A DNA stretch of 64,000 nucleotides from Cladopsammia gracilis (GCA_022457155.1 JAJGOT010000051.1:594501-658500), one strand, 5' to 3'; positions 10,952 to 22,961 are shown, counted from the stretch's first letter. Notes: generated from the letters alone by a model not told the origin. A program made the numbers and translations.

Positions 10952-12074
10952 GACGCACTGGGTTTCTATTCTGCAAGTTTAAAGTTGACGTGATTGACTT
11001 GTTGATTTATACTATAGTTTTTCCCAAATTTATTGCGTATTCCCACTTGCATTTATACTAGTTGATTGTATTATGTGATATATTAAACACGAGGAAGAGG
11101 GTTTCGTCAGAATGTCCAAACACCGAGGTTGAGTGGGTTGAAAACGGAGGAGCAGCAGAGTTTTTTTTTAACCCACTTCGTGGTGTTACCGTGTTAGGAT
11201 ACCTGTCGAAACACTCCTTCGAGTGTTCATTATGGCTTCTCAGACTGATCATTAATCTGATTGCGAAGAAAAAATGAGGAATCAAATCGCCGACATCTAT
11301 GCAGATTAAGACCGGGTATCCAAACCTCCTTCGCCGCAGTGATTTCCTTTGTGTTTTATTAATGAATTATAAATGAGTTTTAGAATCCAATTTCTAGAAT
11401 TGCAATCCACTGTAACTGACGATGACGGTTGTGCGTCGAAACATATTTTGTAAACTTAAAAATGTCGCTCTCTTTTTAAAATTGGTAGTTTCTTGGTGTT
11501 GCGGATGGTGTGATCACCAAATAATGACGTAAAACAAAAGATTCAAAAGACACGGAACAATACCCACACCACAACACAAAAGCTAACCAACAATGGCTTC
11601 TGCAACACCAAGAAACGCCCTAAAAATTGCTACTTGTTTACTGAGTACAGTTACCGGTGACAGATCAAGGGGAGGGGCCCAGGCCTCCCTCCTCCCTTAT
11701 TCACTCTGCTCCCCATTACAATGGAGTCTGGATCCGTTACCATGGTCACCGGTCACGCCAATTTGGATCACTTTATTTTCTGAACAAAGCATAATGCCCT
11801 AGCCCGAGCATTTAGTCTGATAGACGACGAGAGTTAAAACTGTCTTTCTCTTCTGTGACTGTCGTCCTCATCAAACAAATAAGCATAGTCGTTGTTGACA
11901 GTTGAGGAAACGTTTGTTCTGTTCTCATCCTTCATGTTAGAGTGTCTTTTCGACGGTTTCCGTTTGGCCCGGGCTTTAAAAAACCTGAAGTCTAAATACA
12001 AGAAGGACTTGCTGTATTGCCATGTTCTCATATACATTCTCATATACATTCGATTATGCAAAAAAGTTTGATTA
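10952..12074. other. Gene 1 intron 2, unassigned part
   Basis: No exon recognised. Short frames here have no domain character. GGAGGGGCCCAGGCCTCCC (about 11672-11690) is a small palindrome. Confidence 0.5.
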
Positions 12075-12501
12075 CAGTGGAACCCCGCCATACGACCACC
12101 CCGTTAATACGACCACCCCGTTATTACGACCACTTTGTTGTGGCCCGAACAAAAGCCCACTCATTTTCTTATCTGAAAACCCCGTTAATCCGATCACTCC
12201 GTTATTACGACCAACAACCAGCTTTTGGAGTCCTCAGTCGTTATTTTCTTCATAAAATTACCCCGTTAATACGACCAGTCAAATGCCTGGTGAGGCTGCT
12301 GAATAAAAACATTGAGACACAATCTGACAAATAACGCATTAATATTTTATTGCATGTTTTTAGGCAATTAGGTGTTAGTGGTTAGCATGTTCAATTAATA
12401 TGACATCCGGCAAATTGCAGTGTTCAGTAAAAAGGATGCATGAACAGATACTACAAAAGATTTGAAAGACTTCACTTTGCAGCATTTCGAGGCTCTCAAA
12501 G

Positions 12502-12950
12502 TTATTTTGCCTTCTTGTTTCTGCTGCCTTCCACTGTGGCTTTTCTCTTCAAGTCCATTTCCTGTTCTTTTCTTACAGATCGGTTATTTGGAATATCTAA
12601 TAATTTGTTAAGCATATCAAAGTTTCTTGGCTGTCCAGTAAACTTGTAATCGCATGGGATTTCCATCCCGTATCCTCCCCCACTATTGTGAACGGCTTTT
12701 CCAACAACTTGAACTTGTGCTTTGCTTCCTTTCTTTGTTAAGAAAGGACAAATAATTAATTGAGTTCCCTGCTTCGTGCTAGCTAGTGCCCTTGGTACAT
12801 GTCCAACAACATCCTCATCCTTTGTCACAGCTATAGCTTTATTGTCATGTGGATTGTTCTCCAATTTCGATCTCCCAAATATCTTGATAAACATGGTATC
12901 CCCTTATCGTTTAAGCCAGATTTGCAGAAGGACACGCCATGACGCTTTAA
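12502..12950 (-). pseudogene. Broken HIRAN-like reading frame inside a pogo-like element
   Basis: A minus-strand frame of 130 codons (12894 to 12502) contains NPHDNKAIAVTKDEDVVGHV followed by PRALA and later GGGYGMEIPCDYKFTGQP. Just upstream, in another frame (about 12931-12880), GYHVYQDIWEIEIGEQ is readable. Together they resemble a domain I associate with many uncharacterised cnidarian proteins (YHVY.DIW ... HDP.AVAV ... VGHVPR ... GGLEVPC.Y.F.G), distantly HIRAN-like. The two halves are in different frames and the loop between them is shortened, so this copy is broken. The C-terminal end is Lys-rich. Function unknown; association with mobile DNA is suggested by its position. The HIRAN label is tentative. 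Confidence 0.45.
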
Positions 12951-12983
12951 AAAGTGCTGGAAATCAAGGTTGATTTGTAGTGG

Positions 12984-13327
12984 AATAGACCAATATTTCG
13001 ATATATTGAAATTCATACTTGGCTCCGAGGCTTGGGGGAATAAAACAAAAGAAATCACATTGAAGTTCCGCGTTGAATTATTCACTTATTTTGTTGAGCG
13101 GGGTCGTACGTAGCTGTCCAAACGATGTCTGTGATTGGCGAACGATACAAGTGATATATCACTTGAACAATGCCCCTATCCCTAATCCCTATCCCAGCGG
13201 AACAAATCTATTGTTTTCTTAGCGAATCACAGACATCGTTTGGACAAGTGCAGGACTACCCATTTTGTTTTATTCCCCCAAGCCTCGGAGCCAAGTATGA
13301 ATTTTAATATATCGAAATTGGTCTATT
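12984..13327. mobile_element. Nested MITE with 60-bp inverted termini
   Basis: The ends AATAGACCAATATTTCGATA and the inverted TTAATAGACCAATTTCGATA continue as inverted repeats through CTTGGCTCCGAGGCTTGGGG. A second inner inverted pair is ACGATGTCTGTGATT (13124) with its complement (13226). It is inserted in the pogo-like element. Confidence 0.82.
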
Positions 13328-13491
13328 AAAGGTATACATGTAGTAGAATGTAGTTTAAAAGCATGTTGCACCATAATTTGACCCTACCCCGTTAATACGA
13401 CCACCCCGTTAATACGACCAAATTTCCATGGCCCGAAGGTGGTCGTATTAACGGGGTTCCCCAATTATTAAAGTGTATTTTTGTTAATCAG

Positions 13492-13778
13492 ACAAGGATA
13501 AGGATGGACTGACACCGATCGAATGCTCAAGTGATCCTCCACCTACTCCTACTACCTCTACTCCTACTACCTTAGCTGCGACAGCAGGGAAGTCAAGCAA
13601 AAAATGGAAAAGGCGGCGTCCAATTACTTGTAACGTCACTGAAAAAGATCATTTCAGAGGAGAAAGCAACGCTTCACGTCATTGCAGCTCTGTTCTGCTG
13701 GTTGTCATGTTATTCAGTTCCCACTGTCTCACGGGAATGCTGCATCGGATTTTCGATAAACAAAAATCCAATATTTGA
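13492..13778 (+). CDS. Gene 1, Pro/Thr stalk and C-terminal membrane segment
   Basis: The terminal exon follows the acceptor TTGTTAATCAG and reads in phase 1 from the SUEL exon (junction Asp). It encodes 94 further residues: a short Pro/Thr repeat stalk (PPPTPTTSTPTT), a very basic patch (KKWKRRR), sequons NVT and NAS, a hydrophobic stretch of about 18 residues beginning SSVLLVVMLF, and a 12-residue tail ending DKQKSNI before TGA. With the tentative first exon the protein would be 233 residues. The end fits a single-pass type I anchor with a tiny cytoplasmic tail; the hydrophobic part is short and contains His and Cys, so a secreted form is possible. The basic patch could be a processing site. 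A pogo-like transposon ends about 27 bp upstream of this exon. Confidence 0.7.
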
Positions 13779-13998
13779 TAAGCGATCCATTTTCATTTGT
13801 TTTTCATCTCTTTTTTTTCCACCACCAATTATTATACTTTTTACGATGTGTGGTAGTTAACAATTATAATGGTGTCTCTAGCAATTGTAAAACAAGATCA
13901 ACAATATAAACAACATCGTAGCATGTTATATCTAGTGAAATATAGGCTTATAGGCACGTGGCCATGATAGTTATTTTGCCTTAAAGATATCACTATTA

Positions 13999-14356
13999 GG
14001 CCCCGTCCACACGTATACGTTTATGTTCGAAAACGCATAAGTTTTTATGCGTTTAGGCCTCCCGTCCACACGTAAACGATGAAAACGGTTACCCTAAACG
14101 GATATTTTCGAAAACGTTGTTTACCAGTTTACGTGTGGACAGCGTAAACGGATATTTTCTTGAACGCTGACGTAGATACTTCTTATCTACGCATGCTCAA
14201 TGCAGATTTTTAGCGTACTTTACGTGTTGACGGAAGGCCTGAACACATCACTAAAACGTTTGCGCTTACGAACGTAAACGTATACGTGTGGACGGGAGCG
14301 TTTTAAATAAAAACATATGCGTTTACAGACGTAAATGTATATGTGTGGACGGGGCC
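13999..14356. mobile_element. Harbinger-like MITE
   Basis: The termini GGCCCCGTCCACACGTATAC and the inverted GGCCCCGTCCACACATATAC are flanked by TTA on both sides (13996-13998 and 14357-14359). A TTA duplication fits PIF/Harbinger elements. It lies downstream of the gene 1 stop and may be part of its 3' UTR. Confidence 0.82.
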
Positions 14357-14573
14357 TTAGATACTTAGAAAGATGGATATTTAGGAAGAATACAGACGGG
14401 AGTATAATCTCCACCCACTTGCAACTGCTCTGTGGTAGTAGCCAACTCGAAAGCTTGGCTCCTTTGGCTACTACACACTCTTCTGTTGTTATGTTTAATT
14501 CAATGTCTAGTTAGCTCTGTTCTTACTTTTTTTTATTTCCTTAATGTTGGTATATTGTAATTGAATAAGTGTG

Positions 14574-14579
14574 AATAAA
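14574..14579 (+). promoter_or_regulatory. Candidate polyadenylation signal of gene 1
   Basis: An AATAAA hexamer in GTGTGAATAAAATGAAC is the first canonical signal I found downstream of the gene 1 stop codon, about 800 bp away. If it is used, the 3' UTR contains the Harbinger-like MITE at 13999-14356. Confidence 0.35.
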
Positions 14580-14589
14580 ATGAACTTGC

Positions 14590-15518
14590 ACTTGAACTTG
14601 GGAGAGACGCTCTGTGCAGAGTGTTCTCTGCCATCGCAAAGAACACCAACAATATAAGAAGATAGTTCGAGATAGTCCAAAGCATATTACTATTTAAGGG
14701 AAAAGTGATTCGGTTCGCAGTACGATTCCATAGGGCGATTATGTTAATTTCAAAGTTTAGGTAATTGCTGTTTTGAGGTTTCCACTGCTAGGGTTAAGAA
14801 GGAACGTACGTACGGAGGTTCGCACATTTACAACACCGTACCGGTCAGTCTCAAAATATAAACACCCCGAGGTAGAAACTTCTTTCTTCGTCCAAGCTGC
14901 ACACTTGAATATTTTGTAGACGAGTAATGAGAATTTAAGAACAATTTAGAGTCTGGGCTTTATGGCTTGCAAGCTGGTTTGTAAGAACAGGAGAAAAGCA
15001 GTCTATATCAATGCACATTCAAAATTGAACCTCAAGAACCGCAGAGGCAAGAACGACAGGCTCCAATTATTAGTCTCAATATCATATATTTCTTTTACTT
15101 TATAACCACAAATGGACGCCCACTTTAAATCGTCATTTGCAATCGGCCACTTTGAAAAATACCATAATTTCTTTTGTTTTCAGCACGAATTGCACGTGCT
15201 ATGCTTCAACTTCTTGGCAATTTGCATACGGTGCACATTTGTACGCGAACACACAATACTACGTCCTAGCGTTCCTACATGTACTCTAAATTCCATTGTG
15301 CCATTCTAACAAAGGAGACTTGAATAATTACACCCCGGTGAGGCTGAGCCTGCACATAAAAGATTATTATGGTATTTTTCGAAACGGGCTATTAGGTGAC
15401 ATTTGTCATATAAATTAAACACCGAAAAATACATAAATTTAAAATTTATCACTGGTGAATATTTCCCCTATAACACCTCTGTGCTAATATTTGAAATTAT
15501 TTTTGGTCACCATGAGCT
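14590..15518. other. Intergenic, unassigned
   Basis: Lies between the probable end of gene 1 and the first GCTATGTCA MITE. Nothing recognised. Confidence 0.5.
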
Positions 15519-16162
15519 TAAAGGAGCTATGTCATGGTGATTCTAGATTTTCTGACCCAAATAAAACTAAGTACCTTTGTCGTACACGAAATACATATGG
15601 AACTTTAAGAGAAAGATAGCAAGTGAATTATTGAAGAGAAAATAAATCATAATAAGAGTTTTAGCGAGTTTTCCAAGACAAGCGCTAAACTTGAAAACAG
15701 CATCCCAATTTTTTCAAGATGCAATCTATTTCCATCCTGGCCATCTGCAACCCAAAACACTTTTATTTACTCTTGGGGCGCTAGTAAAATAATTTGAACC
15801 AAAACTGGACCCTTATTTTTGGGTTTTCACTGATATTAATTGTTTTATTATGCATATTCCTGAGCTGCACTTGTAAAGACAAGAGCGCGCACAAAAAAGT
15901 GATCAATGCACAGCAGTCAACTTGTAAGTAAACAACTTACGTCACTTCTGCATGCATAAAACTATTGTCTGTAGGTATGACGTCACTTCTGCATGCATTA
16001 AACTATTGTCTGTAGGTATGACGTAACAGAAACAGCAAGCAATGATTAGCTGCGTGCTTATAGCCAATCAAAATCGAGCTAGTGAAAACCAATGTATAAT
16101 AATACAAATGTACGTCCTTTGGCTTTTTGAAGTAACACTAAATATGGTGACATAGCCCCTTT
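15519..16162. mobile_element. GCTATGTCA-family MITE, copy 1
   Basis: It begins TAAAGGAGCTATGTCATGG and ends GGTGACATAGCCCCTTT. The internal block TTTTTTCAAGATGCAATCTA and CCATCCTGGCCATCTGCA is shared with the copies at 16204 and 50348. It contains a 41-bp tandem duplication (15939-16020). Confidence 0.72.
15939..16020. repeat. 41-bp tandem duplication
   Basis: Two copies of a 41-bp unit beginning ACGTCACTTCTGCATGCAT differ at one base. A partial third copy (ACGTAAC) follows. Confidence 0.95.
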
Positions 16163-16203
16163 CTCAAAGACAGCAGGAACGATTATCTTCGAGAGCAGAT
16201 TTT

Positions 16204-16695
16204 TTAAAGGAGCTATGTCAAGGCGATTCAGATGGTTTTGGGGTCAAAACTGCCCCAATTTAAAACTGAGTACCTTTGTCATACACGAAATGTTTATAGG
16301 GTCCTTATGGAACACCTAGAGGACTGAAGATATGAAGTGAATTATCCAAGAGATAATCAGAGTTTTAGAGAGCTTTTACAAGACACAAGTCGATGAAGAA
16401 TTAGCCCAATTTTTTCAAGTTGCAATCCGTTTCAATCCTGGCCATCTGCAGCCCCGGGCTGAAATTCGCCATGTAATCGGCCCCTAATAGTAATCAATTG
16501 GCTATTTTTTCAAGTTTACTTCTTCTCTCTTCGAAAACTCTGATTATCATGGGTTTATTTTCTCTTCGAGAATTCACCTGATATCTTCCTCTTAGTATTC
16601 TATAAGCATTTCGTCTACGAAAAAGATACTTAGTTTTAATTTGAGGCAGTTTTGACCCCAAAACCTCAAAATCACCATGACATAGCTCCTTTATA
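16204..16695. mobile_element. GCTATGTCA-family fold-back MITE, copy 2
   Basis: The left half (16204-16380) and the right half (reverse complement of 16695-16510) match along most of their length, so the whole unit can fold into one hairpin. The ends are TTAAAGGAGCTATGTCA and its inverse. A remnant with another TGACATAGCTACTTTA end follows at 16696-16813. Confidence 0.75.
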
Positions 16696-16940
16696 GCACT
16701 AGTAGAGTAATTTAAACAAACTGGACCATTATATTTAGCTTTGGGTTTCCACTGATATATCTTAGTTTTAGGATTCTTAAATTAACAGTGAAAATGGTGA
16801 CATAGCTACTTTAGAATTAGGAAACCTTGTGACGTAATTTCTTACTATGAAGCGGAGATATAGTTTGTAATTGTAGTTTGCGAATACCGGGTATGCAAGA
16901 AATTGTTACCGCCATACAAATATCCGCGTAAAAACTAAAA

Positions 16941-17319
16941 CATTCACTGACCTATATCTTCGCTTCTAGACAAGATACAACGCTAAATATACAACGATTG
17001 CTAATTTGAAGGTGTTCTTTACAGTAGTATCGATAGTTTTTCTGTTTAATCCGAAATAAAAAATTTAGGAAAACAACGAGGTGGTCTATTAATTACCACG
17101 TTTTTCAAGACTCAGTTGTCTTGGAACATTCACTGACCTATATCATCACTTATAGACAAGATATAACGCTAGAATTTACAAGGTTTGCTAATTTTAATGT
17201 GCTCTTTCCAGTAGCATCGATAGTTTTTCTGTTTAATCCGAAATTAAAAATTTAGAAAAACTACGAAAAATGGTGGTGGTCTATTAATTACCACGTTTTT
17301 CAACTCTGTTGTTTTGGAA
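16941..17319. repeat. 186-193 bp tandem duplication
   Basis: Units 16941-17126 and 17127-17319 both start CATTCACTGACCTATATC, share ATCGATAGTTTTTCTGTTTA and TGGTCTATTAATTACCACG, and end TTTTGGAAC or similar. Identity is roughly 80-85% by eye. Confidence 0.9.
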
Positions 17320-19476
17320 CCCTTTCACTCTTGGAGTCCAACATGGAGTTATGTGGTGGATTTATTACTTTTAAGTCTGCGAATAAAGTGTGACAATTGA
17401 AATAAACGCTGCTACGTAATTTCTGTTGAAGTGTCATGTATGCGAAAGAATACCTTGGTGAATATCCTTTAGCTAATAATTAATCTCTATTTGGTATTTT
17501 TTATTTTACTATACACACTTAATTTGCAAAAAGGTTGCCGTATGTCTGTATTAATTGGTGGCCACCTTGCATGGGACTCTCAATTTTGGTATCTCATGAA
17601 GGTGGTTCTAACTGTTGAGACTTTGAGAGAAACCCTACATTGTGATCATTCAAAAGAAAGCTATTGAGCAGTACTTTCCTGTGGCATTTTTTATATACTG
17701 TACAAGGTGGTTCTAGCTCTTGAATCTGGATGAAATCCTACATAGTGAGATATTGAGCAGTACTGACTTATTTATGGATTTATGGGTCATTCTATAACAT
17801 CTAAATACATACAATTAGCCCAACATACAAGTGCTATATGCCAGCGAGAGATCCTCACTTCATAAGAAATTAATAGGAAAGCCTAAAAACATCCGGGCTT
17901 TCTTTGCGACTATTTTAATTCAAAGTTGCTAAAGTATTTCTATTTCACATCATGACAATTTCAAATTAATATTTACTGACATTCATCGCAATAAGCATAT
18001 TTAAAACTAGATGACTTATTAAAGTAAAACTATACTTTAAAGTTTGCACAATTCTTTCCGTCATGAGGTAATATTTCGAGTTATATGCATGCATACCATA
18101 TTATGCCTAGTATTATATATTAGCATTTTGTTATATATCAATAAAAGAAAGTAAAAGAAAGTGTCTAATGACTGGGTGTTTACCTCGTAGGAGGATAACA
18201 CACTGCTGGAATTGACTGATGCACCCTGTATTGAGTCTATACATTATACGCCAATGGAAGCTTTGCGTGCAACCTTCTGTGACTTAATTGTTGTTCCAAG
18301 ACACGTAGCTAGAAAAAGCCAATTTTTTTATGCCAATTAGCGCCCGTTCCACCAATACAAATTTCTAAACACGAAAGCATGTTTTTTTAGACATGTTCTA
18401 CTTTATCGAATCAATACTGCCGAAGTTTTCTCAGCGGAAAACTTATCTTTTTTGACAGGCGAATCAAAACAAAATACGTAACCACTGAACGTTCCTTCAA
18501 ACAACCTCAGTAGGGCAGCTTTGAGTTAGGTTTTTTTTAAACGGATTTCTCAACGGGAATCGTTAAACCTTGCAAAAATAACCAAATTGATGATCTAGGA
18601 GGAATTTGTCAGCAGAGGACTTTCTTCTAGAAATAGTTGCCTTGCGGACAGCTTCAAGCTGAAGCTTTCGTCGAAAAAATTACTCAATTTTGATTTAAAC
18701 TGGAATTCTGGTATGATATTTATAACTACCAAAGACACAATATGGCGAAAGTTGCGCTTAAATGAACCCGCAATTAAAAAACCAAAATAGGGAAGTCAAA
18801 ACACATTTTTTGCGCCATAAAGTGATTTTCAAAAATGAATTTTAGGGGATATTCTAGAACAATGTAATTATCAAAACGGGAGGAGAAAGTAAGCACAACT
18901 TTATCCCCTGTAGAAATTGAAGTTAAAACTGTTCTACTGATGTTAGATGCCTAATTTATGGCACAGTCTAGATTTCTACGCGTTTTTAGTGTCCTTCTGT
19001 GCATTTGCCAATTTATTAAATGGAGACAATAAATAATGAAGTTTAAATTCGAAGTTTACAGAAGAAAACGATTACTCCTGGCGTGAGCGTAAAGAAATAG
19101 ACAATGACAAAGGTGTTGAACTAACTAGACATCTTAAAACTTCACGTTGTCCTCGCAGTAAGGTTAAAGAGATAAATGTCTTTGTCTGTTATCGAAATAT
19201 TTAGTTGTGGATGCAGTTTTGAAGTCTCCACCGATTATTATATATAATTCATAAGCAAATAATTGTACACGTCAATTTGATTTTCATGACCGTAAAAACG
19301 CATGAAGCGAATTAATAAGACGAGTATTCATGTAATTGGACCCAACTGTAGTTTCTTGTCAACTATTTTTCCTTACACTCTGCAATTTGCACGCAGTAGT
19401 GAAAACAACTCTGCCTTGTCCATATTAGTTTATTTGGTTTACAGAGACAAGCCCTGATAATCGGCGGGAAGGAATT
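17320..19476. other. Region upstream of gene 2
   Basis: AT-rich. A diverged internal repeat (GGTGGTTCTA ... CCTACAT ... ATTGAGCAGTACT) occurs at about 17599-17680 and 17705-17765. The gene 2 promoter should lie near the right end, but I see no clear motif. Confidence 0.5.
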
Positions 19477-19552
19477 ATGTTGTATCGGCGACGTTGGATA
19501 ATTTTGATAACCGTTGCTTCAGCCTTCACTGGAATTCTTACACTTCGAGCAA
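19477..19552 (+). CDS. Gene 2, signal-peptide exon
   Basis: A short first coding exon starts at ATG and encodes 25 residues, MLYRRRRWIILITVASAFTG followed by ILTLRA. It has the layout of a signal peptide: a basic n-region (RRRR), a hydrophobic core and small residues near the end. It stops at a phase-1 donor, AA|GTAGGT. Joining it to the acceptor at 24708 keeps the frame (junction codon Asn) and puts the SUEL domain directly behind the signal sequence, the same arrangement as in gene 3. The intron is about 5.2 kb. Alternative upstream UTR exons cannot be excluded. Confidence 0.65.
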
Positions 19553-21638
19553 GTAGGTTGTTGTCAAACTTTGCAAAACATTTTACTTATAATGCCTTTT
19601 TTAGTTATCGCTTCACTCGGTAAACGTGGTTAAGCGAGATTGAATATTTGTATCACATGTACATGCTTTGAGAATTCGAAAATCGTTTTCATGCGAGATA
19701 ACAAAATCAGTAAATATTTATACCAAACCATTAAGGAAGCGAAGATGCACTGGATTGCGTTCAGAAAATTTGCACTTTGCGTTGTGGATGATGATGAAAA
19801 ATTCGATTAAAAACAGATATTCGCAGTGCTGATAGAAGTGGTCATTAGCTAAGGCTTTATTCTTTTTCTTAAATTATAAAAAAAAGTATCTAATCATTAT
19901 CCTGACACAAGATAGAGGTGATGGAGTCGGAAAGTTACTTAGTGATTTGTCTTTACCGATTTGAATCTTTTATCTTTATTTTATGTATCACCGTGACCCT
20001 TTCTTAAATAGTTGACAATTTTTTTTTTCTTAGAAAAAATGCCGACAAAATTCATCAACAATGACACCAATAAAAACGTTTATCGCGGATGCCGCCCTTT
20101 TCGATATCAACGTTTTATAATTGCGATGACTACGCATGACTACGTTGTTGCGTTGTGTCAAAATGAATGAAATGATGAAATGGATAAACACCATTTTTAG
20201 AATTTCTAACAAAGGCGACCGTTAACTGTAAATTTAACACGCTTTATTGCTTAAACGAAAGTAAATTTAAACAAAATCCGAACCCGATAAATATTTTATG
20301 TTGTTATGTATTTTTTCTAAATACTGTTTTTATTCACCCGAAAGATGATTTATTTGTGAGAAATTAATTTCAGAAGAGGGCAATAAGTCTTTGCTGGAAT
20401 TCTTCTTTAAGGTTTGTGTTGAAGCTTTTACCCTCCAAAAATTACATTTACGCTCTAAGCCTAGATACCGCAAATTTCTATTTTAAAGGGTTGGGAGAAA
20501 GAAACGTTTGTGGTTGAAGAACAAGTGTTTAAAATGTTTGTGTCTTCGTTTGACAAGAAAAAAAGAAAAAAGAAAAAGAAAATGTAACGTGCTGTTGACA
20601 TCCCATAATAGCGCTTCCTGTTTTAATGGTTTTTCCAAAAGGCAAAGTGAGATATGAAAAACCTTCTCAAGCTGTTCTTTCTAGCTGAGTGTTTTTCTCT
20701 ATAAACATCTAGAATTTCTAAACAAATTCTGACCAAGGTGTTCATTAATCAAGCCACAAAGCAAGAATTGAAACATCCACCAGTATGTACCAACACCAAG
20801 GAATATAATTCTGGACAAATGGAAACAGTATCTAAACGAGGTAATTCGTCGAACATCATAATACAAACAAAACACGATTTTTAGTGAGGAAACTGTGTGT
20901 TACGGCATGCGTAATTGCGGGCGACAAGAGGACGTTGAGATTAGGATAATTTATTTGCCAGAAAGTGTACGTGGAGGTGTTGCACAGAGTGATTTTACTA
21001 AACCTATGAAACAGTTACCTACACTCAGAGGAGGAAAAGGGCAGAGCGGCAGGGGGGCCATGCTACCCTTATGGGCAAAAATTTAAGCCTCGCGAAGCAG
21101 AAACATTTTCCCTTTGGGCCCCAAAATATTTAATTGCCCAAAAAGCCAAAATGTATAACGCCCCTATTTTAGAATTAATCTCAATGCGCCACTGATTACA
21201 ACTTAGTACACCTCTGTTACATTTTTATTAACCTAAAAGCACAATGCATCGTCCTCGCCCGCGCTTACCTCACCGTAGGTAATGGCTTCTATTTTCTTCG
21301 TTTTCCTGTAAAGAATGACCGCAACGTCCACGTCCTACCTATCTTTTTTTTGCTGTTAAAATAAGCTTCAGAAATAGCATAATCCCAAACAGGATAAAAA
21401 AAGGCTCACGACGGTGTCGATGCAAACCGCTTCGACATAGACTAGAAAGTGAAATGTGTTTTGTGGCGAGGAACATGAGACAATAGAAAACCTTGACAGC
21501 ATTAAAGGTATTCTTTTTTATTTTACAAAAAAAAAAAGAATTTTGTATTCAAAATTGGTTTAGTTTCTCAACATAATAAAACTAAACGTTTGCCATTAAA
21601 AAAATAAAAATAAATCACTTTATTTAAGTGTCAATTTA
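19553..21638. other. Gene 2 intron 1, left part
   Basis: No exon or named repeat; an A/G-rich low-complexity tract lies near 20558-20584. Confidence 0.5.
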
Positions 21639-22961
21639 GGGACCGTTCATTATTTATGGGAGGGGGGGGGGGGGATGGGTGAGAAAATGGGGGGACCTGA
21701 AATTTTAGCCACTGCAAAAGCGGGGTCCTGGAGGGGGGTCTTGAAATTTTAAACAGATGATGTCTTAAATAAAAAGGCGAAAACATGACTACGGTGTACC
21801 AATAAGAGCGGGGCACCCCAGATTTCATGGCTGGGAGCCTTTGAGCTCTCTACGATTCTTCTAAGAGCACAGCCTTGCACAGTATTTTGGTGCAGTCATG
21901 GAGCATGATTAATAATTTTAATTTCTTTATTAGGTACTGCCATAATTGTACACGACATTACTTAAAGTTTTAACCCACCATTAAACATATTACTGGATTG
22001 TAACAGTATTAAACTGAGGGTTTTAGTGATTGACGTTAAAAGTATTAATTAGTATTTGTAACCCTAGCCAAAGGAATTGTCCTTATCTGCTACGTGGACA
22101 TTAGTTGAAGAACTGTTAGTAGTATCTTGTAGTTATCAGATCGTCCTTTGGTTTCTAGGTTGCTCAGTAGCAGTGGTTTTGTATATTGCAATAAATCTTT
22201 ATATAGCCCAGCTGAGTCTTGGTTGTGATAGTAATAAACAACTATTAAAGTCTTATAACTCTAGTTCTTCAAATGCACAGTGGACTGGCAAGTGGTTGAA
22301 TGGCTTCGATAAAGAAAACCACACAAGAGTCAAAATGCCATAAGTTGTAATAACTATTTATTAAAAAATTTACTGAAAATTATTCTAAACTTTTTTCCAT
22401 TTCCTGTTTCAACATGTTATGGTTTTATTGCTTTTATGTCTGGTTTATACTAGATTATGTCTGGTTTATACTAGATTATGTCTGGTTTATACTAGATTAT
22501 GTCTGGTTTATACTAGATTATGTCTGGTTTATACAGGTTTCTGTCTCCTCCTTATCCTTATTTCCATCATATCCTCATTTCCATCATACTCCAGGCCCAT
22601 CATATCCCAAATTTACACCTATATGCTTAAAACTAAATATGATATTAGAAGCACAGTTTTTAATATCAAGACAGCAATACAGTCACCCCCAAATTTTCAC
22701 GTACTTTAGATCTGAAAACCAACACGCTAGTCACTATATCATCACGCCCCCACAAAAATACGGTATGGATACATACAATACAACTTTTATTTTATAGAAA
22801 TCAGATTAATAATTGGGGGGGGGGGGTATTGAAATTCTTCCTCAACAGAACAGGGGGGACCTGAAAAATTCCAGATTCAGTAAGGGGGGGACATGAAAAA
22901 AAATGGAAATTTTGTTAATTTCTCACCCATCCCCCCCCTCCCATAAATAATGAACGGTCCC
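21639..22961. mobile_element. DNA transposon with GGGACCGTTCATTATTTATG termini
   Basis: The ends GGGACCGTTCATTATTTATG and their perfect inverse (22942-22961) continue inward through G-rich tracts and GATGGGTGAGAAA. Length is 1.32 kb. It contains a 21-bp tandem repeat and short frames without recognisable domains. It lies in intron 1 of gene 2. Confidence 0.88.
22435..22535. repeat. 21-bp tandem repeat
   Basis: Nearly five copies of TATGTCTGGTTTATACTAGAT inside the 21639-22961 element; they create repetitive frames that are not genes. Confidence 0.95.

Larger units (their letters stand above)
12075..13465. mobile_element. Pogo/Tigger-like transposon with CGACCAC repeat termini
   Basis: The left end, after TA, reads CAGTGGAACCCCGCCATACG. 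The right end reads as the inverted sequence CGGGGTTCC followed by TA. The termini contain several iterations of CCCCGTTAATACGACCAC, with further ones at 12180-12285 and 13390-13425. TA target and CAGTGGAACC-type ends fit the pogo branch of Tc1/mariner. No DDE transposase is readable; instead there is a broken HIRAN-like frame and a nested MITE. The element ends about 27 bp before the last exon of gene 1. Confidence 0.7.

Noticed and set aside
10567..10982. Overlapping frames of 100-114 codons just after the gene 1 lectin exon
   Set aside because: They lie within the MITE 10537-10944 and differ from its relative at 27238-27560 by frame-breaking changes.
12017..12334. Plus-strand frames with repeated TPLIRP or NTTTPL residues
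   Set aside because: They are the repeated CGTTAATACGACCAC termini of the pogo-like element.
22077..22797. Hydrophobic frames that look like transmembrane proteins
   Set aside because: They come from AT-rich and tandemly repeated sequence inside the 21639-22961 transposon.
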